DNA from: Desulfobacterales bacterium
Lineage (GTDB): Bacteria > Desulfobacterota > DSM-4660 > Desulfatiglandales > JALVZP01
Direction of reading: 5' to 3'
DNA: 18,650 nucleotides
Assembly (NCBI GenBank): GCA_027037575.1
Contig: JALVZP010000331.1
Coordinates: 1 to 18,650, forward strand
Below are positions 1 to 6,394 of this stretch, one piece after another. Every line of letters begins with the position of its first letter. Positions within the stretch are counted from its first letter, which is position 1. A program made the translations under genes and the position numbers. The notes below the pieces were generated by a model that saw only the letters and a program-made list of their open reading frames with translations, did not search any database and was not told the DNA's origin.

Positions 1-370
1 ATCCAAGACATCCTATTGCAGTTCCATCACACAGGGGAGGAATATATTTTTTTCTAATATACTCTGGACCCCAAAAATAAAGGCTTTCTGCAACACTGTT
101 ATTCATAAAGGCAGGCCATGCACATACATTTGCTGCCTTGCCAAGCTCCTCTGCAATCAGAACCCCTATCAAATTAGAGTATCCCATCCCACCATATTCC
201 TTAGGGATAGATATCCCTAAGAATCCTGCATCTGCCATCTTTTTCATCAAATCATCTGGATAGTCATCCTGTTTTTCTATTTTTGGAGTAAGAGGCTCTA
301 TTTCCTTTTTTATAAACTCCCTTGCCTTCTCTATTATTTCTTTTTCTTTTGTTGAAAGCTTAAAGTCCAT
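1..370 (-). CDS. Acyl-CoA dehydrogenase, N-terminal part (cut by window edge)
   Basis: The reverse strand opens with ATG at 368-370, preceded by an AAGGAG ribosome site, and stays open to the window edge for about 123 codons. The protein starts MDFKLSTKEKEIIEKAREF and contains GFLGISIPKEYGGMGYS near residue 50. This is the hallmark of the N-terminal helical domain of flavin-dependent acyl-CoA dehydrogenases, as is the pattern of an early helix, 'IPKEYGG' and a following 'EELGKA' helix. The FAD-binding middle and C-terminal domains, and the catalytic glutamate, lie outside the window, so chain-length preference cannot be judged. Enzymes of this family oxidise acyl-CoA thioesters and pass electrons to ETF, which is encoded further right in this window. 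The gene is divergent from flagellin. The family is very likely; the substrate is unknown. Confidence 0.88.
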   Translation of the reverse strand, partial: MDFKLSTKEKEIIEKAREFIKKEIEPLTPKIEKQDDYPDDLMKKMADAGFLGISIPKEYGGMGYSNLIGVLIAEELGKAANVCAWPAFMNNSVAESLYFWGPEYIRKKYIPPLCDGTAIGCLG

Positions 371-439
371 AGCAAACTCCTTTTTCACCTTTTTTAAACA
401 TTTATCAGAAATAATTTCAACTATCAAAACTTTGTTTTC

Positions 440-466
440 CGAACCATAGGTAAAAAACGACGAAAA
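440..466 (+). promoter_or_regulatory. Candidate sigma-28 (FliA)-type promoter of flagellin
   Basis: CGAAC (440-444) and GACGAAAA (459-466) are separated by 14 bases. GACGAAAA matches 6 of 8 bases of the sigma-28 -10 box GCCGATAA. The start-to-start distance of 19 equals the canonical TAAA-N15-GCCGATAA geometry, although CGAA is a poor match to TAAA. The identical pair with identical spacing recurs before the chemoreceptor gene at 6337-6363. Functional assignment is inference. Confidence 0.5.
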
Positions 467-485
467 TCTAAATAAAAGAAAAAAT

Positions 486-494
486 TAAGGAGGT
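486..494 (+). promoter_or_regulatory. Strong ribosome binding site that sets the flagellin start
   Basis: TAAGGAGGT is a near-perfect Shine-Dalgarno sequence. It lies six bases before ATG 501, whereas the TTG at 495 follows it immediately. The start at 501 (MAIRIATN) is therefore preferred. Confidence 0.85.
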
Positions 495-500
495 TTGGTT

Positions 501-1331
501 ATGGCTATTAGAATTGCTACAAATGTCTCAGCACAAAATGTTGTGCTATGGCTGAGTCGATCTCAGCAGGGCCTTGATAAGGCATTAGAAAGGCTTACAT
601 CTGGTTATCGTATTAATCATGCATCTGATGATGCGGCAGGACTTGCCCTTAGCAACCAGTTCAGACATGAAATTAAGGGATTGAGGGTTGCTTATAACAA
701 TGCAGCTCAGGCGGTTAACATGATAAGAACAGCAGAAGGAACACTGGATAGGCTTGTGGATATGACAAACAGACTTAAGGAGCTGGCAGTAGAGGCAGCA
801 TCAGATACTGTGGATAATGATAGAAGGGGATATCTGAATAATGAGGCACAGAATCTCATAAGTGAGATGGTAAAACTTGCAAAGAGCACAAAGTATGCTG
901 GTATTAACCTCTTTAGCAATAGTTCTGATACTACTTTTACCTTTGGTGTTGGACTCACAAGTGTTGAATCAGATCTTATTACTATCCAGATAAATAAGAT
1001 AACAACAAGTGCTGATTTAGGACTCAATGCAATTGATTTGAGTAATCTTACATCTGCTCAGGCATCTCTGGATGATATAGATGATGCGCTTTCAAATATA
1101 AATGGCTGGCTGGCTAATATAGGTAGGACAGAAAATAAACTTGTTTACAGGCAAGAGAATCTCCAGACAATGATTCAGAACTATACTGCATCTGATTCAG
1201 TTATAAAGGATGCTGATATGGCACAAGAAATGGCAAATTTCACAAAGAATCAAGTCCTTATTCAGTCAGGTATGGCAATGCTTGCTCAGGCAAATTCTCT
1301 ACCAAACAATGTGCTCTCATTGCTAAGGTAA
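501..1331 (+). CDS. fliC: Flagellin, short form without outer domains
   Basis: This 276-residue protein is the flagellar filament subunit, exported through the flagellar secretion system. Residues 1-135 carry the conserved N-terminal D0/D1 helices (LTSGYRINHASDDAAGLA at 32-49 and RLKELAVEAAS at 91-101). Residues 190-276 carry the C-terminal D1/D0 helices (ADMAQEMANFTKNQVL, ending VLSLLR). Only about 50 residues separate them, so the surface-exposed D2/D3 domains of long flagellins are missing, as in other minimal flagellins. The N-terminus is slightly unusual, with QNVVLWLSRSQ where many flagellins have an Asn-Ala-rich stretch. No cysteine is present. It heads the late-flagellar operon, with a strong ribosome site and a sigma-28-like upstream motif, which suits a highly expressed product. 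Naming it fliC rather than hag or flaA is only convention. Confidence 0.96.
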   Translation: MAIRIATNVSAQNVVLWLSRSQQGLDKALERLTSGYRINHASDDAAGLALSNQFRHEIKGLRVAYNNAAQAVNMIRTAEGTLDRLVDMTNRLKELAVEAASDTVDNDRRGYLNNEAQNLISEMVKLAKSTKYAGINLFSNSSDTTFTFGVGLTSVESDLITIQINKITTSADLGLNAIDLSNLTSAQASLDDIDDALSNINGWLANIGRTENKLVYRQENLQTMIQNYTASDSVIKDADMAQEMANFTKNQVLIQSGMAMLAQANSLPNNVLSLLR

Positions 1332-1337
1332 AAGGAA

Positions 1338-1375
1338 GAGGAGCCATTGGTAAAGCCCCAACCAACTGGCTCCTC
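1338..1375 (+). terminator. Intergenic hairpin after flagellin (attenuator or mRNA-stabilising stem)
   Basis: GAGGAGCCA (1338-1346) pairs with TGGCTCCTC (1367-1375), and TTGGT (1347-1351) pairs with ACCAA (1361-1365). This gives a stem of about 14 bp with one bulged C and a 9-base loop. No T-tract follows, so it is not a full intrinsic terminator. Between a highly expressed filament gene and its downstream accessories, it more likely lowers read-through or protects the flagellin message. The role is inference; the stem is visible in the sequence. Confidence 0.55.
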
Positions 1376-1387
1376 CACAAAATGGAG
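1373..1387 (+). promoter_or_regulatory. Small hairpin enclosing the flaG ribosome binding site
   Basis: CTCCA (1373-1377) can pair with TGGAG (1383-1387) across the loop CAAAA. TGGAG is the only Shine-Dalgarno candidate for flaG (ATG 1394). The left arm shares bases 1373-1375 with the larger hairpin, so the two structures compete. The pairing is seen in the sequence; any regulatory effect is inferred. Confidence 0.35.
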
Positions 1388-1393
1388 CTTTAA

Positions 1394-1744
1394 ATGAAAG
1401 TCCAAGATGTTACATATAACAATTTTTTAGAAATTGTAAAGAGCAAAATAAATCAAAATATAATAAAGCCTTATGTGAAAAGGGCTGATAGGGATTCCCA
1501 TACTATACAACAAAAAATGATGAATCAGGATCAGATATTTGAGGAGATAAAGAAATTTTTAAAGAAGATAATACATAACAACTTCACTGTTCATGTAACA
1601 TATCATAAAGAAACAAAGACGTATGTAATAAAGGTTATAGATAATGAAACCCGTCAGGTAGTAAGGGAAGCGCCCTTAGAGAAGATATTAGACATGATAT
1701 CTTATATGGAAGAAATAATAAAAGAAAGGCACAGGAGGAGGTAA
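1394..1744 (+). CDS. flaG: FlaG family flagellar protein
   Basis: This 116-residue protein has a variable, basic, helical N-terminal half. Residues 65-110 form the conserved FlaG core, read as VHVTYHKETKTYVIKVIDNE followed by TRQVVREAPLEKILDMISYM. That is the family pattern 'V+V.D..T.EV+R.IP.EK+L'. FlaG proteins are encoded beside flagellin and fliD and affect filament length, but their biochemical role is poorly defined. The ATG at 1394 is preceded by TGGAG at 1383-1387. The stop is two bases before the fliD start, and the fliD ribosome site (AGGAGGAGG) lies inside the flaG 3' end, so the two are probably translationally coupled. The protein is of usual size for the family. Confidence 0.87.
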   Translation: MKVQDVTYNNFLEIVKSKINQNIIKPYVKRADRDSHTIQQKMMNQDQIFEEIKKFLKKIIHNNFTVHVTYHKETKTYVIKVIDNETRQVVREAPLEKILDMISYMEEIIKERHRRR

Positions 1745-1746
1745 AT

Positions 1747-3834
1747 ATGCCTAATGAATTTGCCCTGAGTGGCATAGCCTCTGGTATGGACTGGTCATCC
1801 CTTATAGAAAAAATAATGGAGATAGAACACAGGCCAGTAGATCTATTAGAGCAAAAGAAGAATGATTATCAGAATAAACTCTCTGCCTGGCAGGATATAA
1901 ATACAAAGCTTCTTTCCTTAAAGACAAGTGCTGAAACTATATCTGAAGAGACTGGTTTTGATGTCTATACCACTTCTCTTTCAAGTGATAGTGGAGTAAA
2001 TCCAGAGGATATACTTTTGGCAACTTCGGGAAATGATGCAGTTCCTGGAGCCTATAGTATTAAAGTGCTTTCCTTAGCTCAATCAGAAGGGATTCAGAGC
2101 AAAACCTTTTCAAGTAGCACATCCAGCCTGAATATCTCAGGGGATATACTCGTAAATGGAGATCTGGTATCTATATCCAGCTCAGATTCCTTAGTAGACA
2201 TTGCGGGAAAGATAAACAACCTTAATAATGGTGTAATTGCCTCTGTAATAAGGATTTCTGACGATGAGTATAGGCTTTCTATAACCTCTGAGGAAACAGG
2301 AACATCCAAGTTAACATTGTTAAATGCAAGCGCTAATAATGTTTTGCAGAGCTTAGGTCTTGCTGGTAGTACAAAAGGTATCCTCCATAGGACAAGCGGT
2401 GGAGCTATAAGCAATCATTTCTCAGACTCTACCACTTCTATTGGAACACTACTTTCCCTTTCTTCTCCTCCCTCAGGTACTGTTCAGATTGCAGGTGTAA
2501 ATGTTAGTATTGATCTTTCTAATGATAACCTCCAGGACATTGTGGATAATATAAATACCTCCTGGCAGAATGCAGGAAATACTGGCACTATTGCTCAGCT
2601 TGAGCAGGATAGCAATGGGTACTACATCTCCTTGGGCACAACAAATCTTATTGATTCAAATAACATACTGGAGACACTGGGATTACTTAAAAGCGATCCA
2701 GAATCTGTAGCAGAGGTTCAAAAAAATGATGTTGCTCTGACATCTGGAGGAAATCCAGTAACTACATCTACTCTTATTACAGCAATCGATACAGATACTG
2801 GAGGTCCAAAGGCAGGAGAGACAATTACCATCTCAGGAACAGATCATGATGGAAATAGTATTCAATCCCAATTCACTATTCAGGACACATCCACTGTGGG
2901 AGATCTTTTAACAGCAATAGAGGATGCATTTAATAATACTGTTACAGCAACACTCACTTCTGATGGATATATCCAGATAACAGATAATACTTCTGGAGAA
3001 AGTCAGCTTTCTATAAATCTTTTGGCAAATAATGAGCAGGGAGGAGCACTAAATTTTGGTCAGTTTTCTGCCGTAGTAGAGGGATACAGTATGCAGACAA
3101 GCAGTGGTCAGGATGCGAGGATAGAGGTAAATGGAAACATAATAGTTTCTGATTCTAACACAATAGCAGATGTGATCCCTGGTGTTACATTAAATCTAAA
3201 AAAGGCAGATCCGAATACTACTATAACCCTGAATGTAGAGAGGGATATTGATACGATTGTAAATAATATCAAATCCTTCTTTGATACTGCGAATGATCTT
3301 ATCAGATATATAAATGATCAGTATGAGTTTGATGGAAGGAATGCAAAACCCCTTATGGGAGATCAGACCCTTCAGATGCTAAAAATGGATCTTACAGATA
3401 ATCTAAGGCTTCCTGTGTCTGGTCTGGACAGTAACAAGAACTTTCTATCCTGGATAGGGGTAACAACAGATAACTCTGGCATCTTTTCTGTTGATGAAGA
3501 GACATTAAGGGAAAAGTTAAGCACCAATTTTCAGGATGTAGTGAATCTATTTGTATCATCAGATACAAGTACAGGTGTTGCAGCAAGGGTAGACAACTTC
3601 ATTGAGGATGTAACAGATAGTCTAAATAATGGTTATGTGTATACACACATAGATACTTTAAACAATAATATCTCTAAGATAGATGAGGAAATAGAAGATA
3701 TGGAGAGATCCTTAGAAATAAAAAGAGAGAGTCTTTATCAGCAATACTATGCCCTTGAACAATTTATTGCCCAAATGCATCAAACAACAAACTGGCTTGG
3801 TTTGCAGTTTAATCCTTCTTCTAACAATAGATAA
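1747..3834 (+). CDS. fliD: Flagellar filament cap protein FliD (hook-associated protein 2), enlarged
   Basis: FliD sits at the filament tip and assists insertion of exported flagellin. Residues 6-110 match the FliD N-terminal domain (ALSGIASGMDWSSLIEKIM, then a long coiled helix and PGAYSIKVLSLAQSE). Residues 450-695 match the C-terminal domain (DARIEVNGN, VIPGVTLNL, a long heptad-rich helix at 635-675, and a terminal TNWLGLQF). At 695 residues it is far longer than enteric FliD. The extra length is three divergent repeats of the hook/flagellin IN type at about 130-208, 240-320 and 350-432. Each has a short beta start, a 'D+...IN' helix and a beta end. ATG 1747 follows AGGAGGAGG directly. Its own stop is 14 bases before fliS. 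Confidence 0.95.
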   Translation: MPNEFALSGIASGMDWSSLIEKIMEIEHRPVDLLEQKKNDYQNKLSAWQDINTKLLSLKTSAETISEETGFDVYTTSLSSDSGVNPEDILLATSGNDAVPGAYSIKVLSLAQSEGIQSKTFSSSTSSLNISGDILVNGDLVSISSSDSLVDIAGKINNLNNGVIASVIRISDDEYRLSITSEETGTSKLTLLNASANNVLQSLGLAGSTKGILHRTSGGAISNHFSDSTTSIGTLLSLSSPPSGTVQIAGVNVSIDLSNDNLQDIVDNINTSWQNAGNTGTIAQLEQDSNGYYISLGTTNLIDSNNILETLGLLKSDPESVAEVQKNDVALTSGGNPVTTSTLITAIDTDTGGPKAGETITISGTDHDGNSIQSQFTIQDTSTVGDLLTAIEDAFNNTVTATLTSDGYIQITDNTSGESQLSINLLANNEQGGALNFGQFSAVVEGYSMQTSSGQDARIEVNGNIIVSDSNTIADVIPGVTLNLKKADPNTTITLNVERDIDTIVNNIKSFFDTANDLIRYINDQYEFDGRNAKPLMGDQTLQMLKMDLTDNLRLPVSGLDSNKNFLSWIGVTTDNSGIFSVDEETLREKLSTNFQDVVNLFVSSDTSTGVAARVDNFIEDVTDSLNNGYVYTHIDTLNNNISKIDEEIEDMERSLEIKRESLYQQYYALEQFIAQMHQTTNWLGLQFNPSSNNR

Positions 3835-3848
3835 AGGAGGAAGATGAT

Positions 3849-4226
3849 ATGCAGATGAATGGAGCAAAGCTATATGAAGAGGTGGAAGCAAATACAATTC
3901 CAAAGGTAAATCTGGTAATTATGTGCTATGAGAAGATATTGGAGCTTCTGAGAGATGCAGCAAAATATATAGAAAAAAAGGAATATGACAAAAAGACAGA
4001 AGCCTTATCAAAGGCCATGGACATTATTATAGAGCTAATAAATGCCCTCGATTTTAAAAGAGGAAAGCAGATTGCATATGGTCTAAACAGCATATATCTC
4101 TATTGTTTAAATACCATAATAGAGGCAGATAGAAAAAATGATTCTGATCTTCTTCAGAATGTCATAAATGTAATCAGTGAGATAAAAGAGGCATGGGATC
4201 AAATTGGAGGAAGAAAAAATAAATAG
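3849..4226 (+). CDS. fliS: Flagellar export chaperone FliS
   Basis: This 125-residue, all-helical protein matches FliS, the cytoplasmic chaperone that binds the disordered C-terminus of flagellin before export. Diagnostic segments are NTIPKVNLVIMCYEKILELL (about residues 15-34), the 'LSKAMDIIIELINALD' helix, and 'IAYGLNSIYLYCLNTIIEAD'. The last corresponds to the conserved 'L..LY.Y....L..A' core. AGGAGG at 3835-3840 fits ATG 3849; ATG 3855 is an alternative start. Position after fliD is the usual fliD-fliS order. Its last 23 bases overlap the next gene, pointing to translational coupling. No csrA or fliW homologue is seen nearby, although these accompany fliS in some bacteria. Confidence 0.93.
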   Translation: MQMNGAKLYEEVEANTIPKVNLVIMCYEKILELLRDAAKYIEKKEYDKKTEALSKAMDIIIELINALDFKRGKQIAYGLNSIYLYCLNTIIEADRKNDSDLLQNVINVISEIKEAWDQIGGRKNK

Positions 4227-4575
4227 ACTTATAGAGTACTTAAAAGAGCTTTTTGGCTTGGATAATATTTTCTTAGAAGTATTAAGGGGAGGAGAGCTAA
4301 AGGGATTAAATTCCTTTATGAAAAAGCGGATGTATCTTATAGGGCGTATTAAATATCTTATGTCTTATTTTTACGAACAACAGGATGAAAAAAGCCGATA
4401 TATAAAGCAGCTTTTAAAAGATATAAAAGAGAAGGATGAAGAAATTATTTTACTGGCATCTAAAAAAAAGGATGAGATAAAAATGGAGCTAAAAGTAATT
4501 GAAGATGCATTAAAGGTGAAAGTAAGGTATAGAAAGATAAAAGATAAAAATAGTATATTTGAGAGGGTAGGATAA
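4204..4575 (+). CDS. Small helical protein after fliS; possible FliT-like export chaperone
   Basis: I do not recognise this 123-residue protein by sequence. It is predicted to be almost wholly helical and is highly charged, with many Lys and Glu residues. A run from about residue 55 to 100 (QQDEKSRYIKQLLKDIKEKD) looks like a coiled coil. It has no signal peptide, membrane segment or cysteine. Genes directly after fliS commonly encode FliT, the small helical chaperone of FliD, and size and fold fit that role, but this is inference from position. The start is uncertain. TTG 4204 overlaps fliS by 23 bases and has only a weak AAGAGG 12 bases upstream, while a good GGAGG at 4206-4210 points to ATA 4219, a rare start codon. 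The stop overlaps the next start by one base. Confidence 0.6.
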   Translation: MEEEKINRLIEYLKELFGLDNIFLEVLRGGELKGLNSFMKKRMYLIGRIKYLMSYFYEQQDEKSRYIKQLLKDIKEKDEEIILLASKKKDEIKMELKVIEDALKVKVRYRKIKDKNSIFERVG

Positions 4576-4790
4576 TGCCCAATTCTATCCAGATAGTAGA
4601 TAGCATAACGAGGATATATAAGAGTAATCTCTTAAAAGAGGAAGCTCCTTCAAAATCAAAGAAGTCCTCTTACAGCAATAGATATATAGATGAAGTAGAC
4701 ATATCTATTGAAGGGAAAAAAAGACAAATATTAGAGAATATTGTATTGGAAGCTATCGATGAACTTCCTAATAAGACATTTGAAAAATAA
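4575..4790 (+). CDS. Small FlgM-like protein (possible anti-sigma-28 factor)
   Basis: This 71-residue protein begins MPNSIQIVDSITRIYKSN and has a Lys/Ser-rich linker at 21-36. A segment IDEVDISIEGKKRQILENI follows at 38-56. This recalls FlgM, with its short 'I..I...Y..N' start, flexible middle and 'D.VEIS..AK...' motif leading into the sigma-28-binding helices. The usual second C-terminal helix ending in 'GxY' is absent, so the match covers only part of the family and the protein is shorter than typical FlgM. In known systems FlgM holds FliA inactive until it is exported through the finished hook. Its place in a flagellin operon with sigma-28-like upstream motifs supports the idea. ATG 4575 overlaps the previous stop (TAATG), and its own 3' end overlaps the next gene. 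Without the context this would be a hypothetical protein. Confidence 0.5.
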   Translation: MPNSIQIVDSITRIYKSNLLKEEAPSKSKKSSYSNRYIDEVDISIEGKKRQILENIVLEAIDELPNKTFEK

Positions 4791-5745
4791 AGATGACGAA
4801 ACGAGAGAATATATGGAGGAAAAAAAGGACTTCCTCTCTGCTCTTAACTCTATTATAAAATTTCCTGTAAGAAAGAAGGATGATATAGAAGGATTTTTTG
4901 AAGAGGTTGTAAATACAATACATTCCTCTATAGAAGCCAAAAAGATATCCTTAAATCTGCACGGCAATATAAAACCAGATTATAATACCCACATTGGAGA
5001 AAAGACTATTTATGTCCCTTTAAGCTTGGACGATGACCATTCTACATTTATTGGATACATAAGACTCCAGAAAGGAAAGGACCAGGATATAGAAACCGAA
5101 GAAATAAAATTTTTAGAGACACTTGCCTCCGTTACTGCACTAAAGTTTCAGAGCAGCATATTACAGTTAGTTATATATGAAGGACTGGTTCAAACATTGA
5201 AGGTGCTGGTAAACACAGTTGAAGCAAAGGATGCTTACACAAAATATCATTCCAGCAGGGTTGCATATTACTCTGTTGAGACAGCAGAGATCATGGGTCT
5301 GGCAAAGGAAGAAAAAGATATTATAAAGATTGCTGGGATGTTGCATGATATTGGTAAAATAGCAATTCCAGAGAGTGTTTTGCTTAAGGAAAGCAAGCTC
5401 ACAGATGAGGAATTTGAGATAATAAAGATGCATCCGATATTTGGAGATGAGATATTAAAGCCTTTAAAGCTATTTAATCAAGAAAGGATGATTGTTCGAT
5501 ATCACCATGAAAGATGGGATGGAAGTGGATATCCAGAAGGGCTAAAAGGAGAAGATATACCGATTGCTGCAAGAATATTGGCAGTATCTGACTCATTTGA
5601 TGCCATGACATCTGATAGGGTATATAGAAAGGCAAGACCATTTGAAAATGCATTGAAGGAGATAAAGGAGCTTGCAAATATAAAATATGATCCTTATGTG
5701 GTTAAGGCATTTGAACATTTTATAAAAAGAGAACATCTCAGGTAA
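4759..5745 (+). CDS. GAF-like/HD-GYP cyclic-di-GMP phosphodiesterase
   Basis: This protein of about 328 residues should degrade c-di-GMP. Residues 40-135 look like a GAF-type sensor fold (IGEKTIYVPLSL, STFIGYIRLQ, then a helix FLETLASVTALKF). Residues 145-325 are an HD-GYP domain. It has HSSRV (H164), LHDIGK (H196-D197), MHP (H225), HHERWDGSGYP (249-259, the complete GYP signature) and SDSFDAMTS (D278). All metal and signature residues expected for an active enzyme are visible. There is no membrane segment, so it is probably cytosolic. The start is ambiguous. ATG 4759 has GGAAG upstream and overlaps the FlgM-like gene by 32 bases; ATG 4813 would avoid overlap but has a weaker site. It is followed three bases later by a PilZ gene, which suggests that c-di-GMP control is linked to motility here. 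Confidence 0.9.
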   Translation: MNFLIRHLKNKDDETREYMEEKKDFLSALNSIIKFPVRKKDDIEGFFEEVVNTIHSSIEAKKISLNLHGNIKPDYNTHIGEKTIYVPLSLDDDHSTFIGYIRLQKGKDQDIETEEIKFLETLASVTALKFQSSILQLVIYEGLVQTLKVLVNTVEAKDAYTKYHSSRVAYYSVETAEIMGLAKEEKDIIKIAGMLHDIGKIAIPESVLLKESKLTDEEFEIIKMHPIFGDEILKPLKLFNQERMIVRYHHERWDGSGYPEGLKGEDIPIAARILAVSDSFDAMTSDRVYRKARPFENALKEIKELANIKYDPYVVKAFEHFIKREHLR

Positions 5746-5748
5746 ACA

Positions 5749-6336
5749 GTGGAACAAAAAAAAGACAGAAGAGAAGCAGTAAGGATAGATGATTATCTCC
5801 CCTTTGAATACGAGGTCCTTCAAAGAGAGGAGTATGAAAAAGAGATAAAAATGTTTCCCAAAACAAGCAGTGGTATTGAGCAGCTTGAACTAAGATATCC
5901 TCTATTCTGTAAATTCCAATACAGATACAGAATAGAAGAAGAGATAAGCCCAACAGAGCAGGCAATATTGGATCTTCTTGTAATTATAAATAATAAACTG
6001 GACACACTTATAAGATTAATGAAAAAAGAAATAGAGGTAGAAAATACATGTCTTAAAGATCCAGCATATATTAATATAAGTGGCAGGGGTATAATGTTTA
6101 TGTCTAAGGATCCCATACCTGTAGGTGCTTTTTTAAGACTCCGTATATGCATTCCTTTATTCCCTTCCTTTGTGATTCCCGCACTTGGAAAGGTAGTTAG
6201 ATGCAATAAAAGGGACTCCTCTTTTTATGAAATAGGGGTAAAATTTACTGCCATCCATGAGGATGATAGGGAAGCACTGATACAATACATCTTTATAAAG
6301 CAGAGAAGGTTTATACAGAAGTGCAGGCCAAAGTAG
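5749..6336 (+). CDS. PilZ-domain c-di-GMP receptor with helical insertion
   Basis: This 195-residue protein starts at GTG 5749, three bases after the HD-GYP stop. It carries both c-di-GMP-binding PilZ motifs: RxxxR at R8-R12 (RREAVR) and the N/DxSxxG motif at N109-S111-G114 (INISGRGIMF). It ends with the barrel strands GKVVRC and FYEIGVKFTAI and a terminal helix. In simple PilZ domains the two motifs are only about 20-30 residues apart; here roughly 95 residues intervene. The insert includes a heptad-like helix (ILDLLVIINNKLDTLIRLMK, 73-92), which suggests oligomerisation as in the tetrameric PilZ proteins described from Xanthomonas. It lacks a YcgR N-domain. As the last gene before the chemoreceptor, it probably adjusts motility or surface behaviour in response to c-di-GMP; the target is unknown. 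Confidence 0.82.
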   Translation: MEQKKDRREAVRIDDYLPFEYEVLQREEYEKEIKMFPKTSSGIEQLELRYPLFCKFQYRYRIEEEISPTEQAILDLLVIINNKLDTLIRLMKKEIEVENTCLKDPAYINISGRGIMFMSKDPIPVGAFLRLRICIPLFPSFVIPALGKVVRCNKRDSSFYEIGVKFTAIHEDDREALIQYIFIKQRRFIQKCRPK

Positions 6337-6363
6337 CGAACTTCCATTGAAAAGGGACGAAAA
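6337..6363 (+). promoter_or_regulatory. Candidate sigma-28-type promoter of the chemoreceptor gene
   Basis: CGAAC (6337-6341) and GACGAAAA (6356-6363) repeat exactly the motif pair and the 14-base gap seen before flagellin. The motif begins at the first base after the PilZ stop codon and ends 31 bases before ATG 6395. The intervening 14 bases are largely different from those upstream of flagellin, which argues that the two boxes, not a duplicated stretch, are conserved. Confidence 0.5.
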
Positions 6364-6394
6364 ATAAAAATAAAAAAAGGATGGAGGTTTTAGC

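Noticed and set aside
495..500. TTG at 495 as flagellin start, adding two residues
   Set aside because: It directly abuts the ribosome site; ATG 501 is six bases past TAAGGAGGT and gives the family-typical N-terminus.
371..500. Housekeeping promoter for the acyl-CoA dehydrogenase on the minus strand
   Set aside because: TTGATA and TTGAAA boxes exist, but no -10 box better than 3 of 6 at proper spacing.
4795..4802. GACGAAAC before the HD-GYP gene as a third sigma-28-like -10 box
   Set aside because: No CGAA lies 19 bases upstream, and the last base differs.
5820..6206. Minus-strand open frame of 128 codons
   Set aside because: Shadow of the PilZ gene; no ribosome site or recognisable domain.
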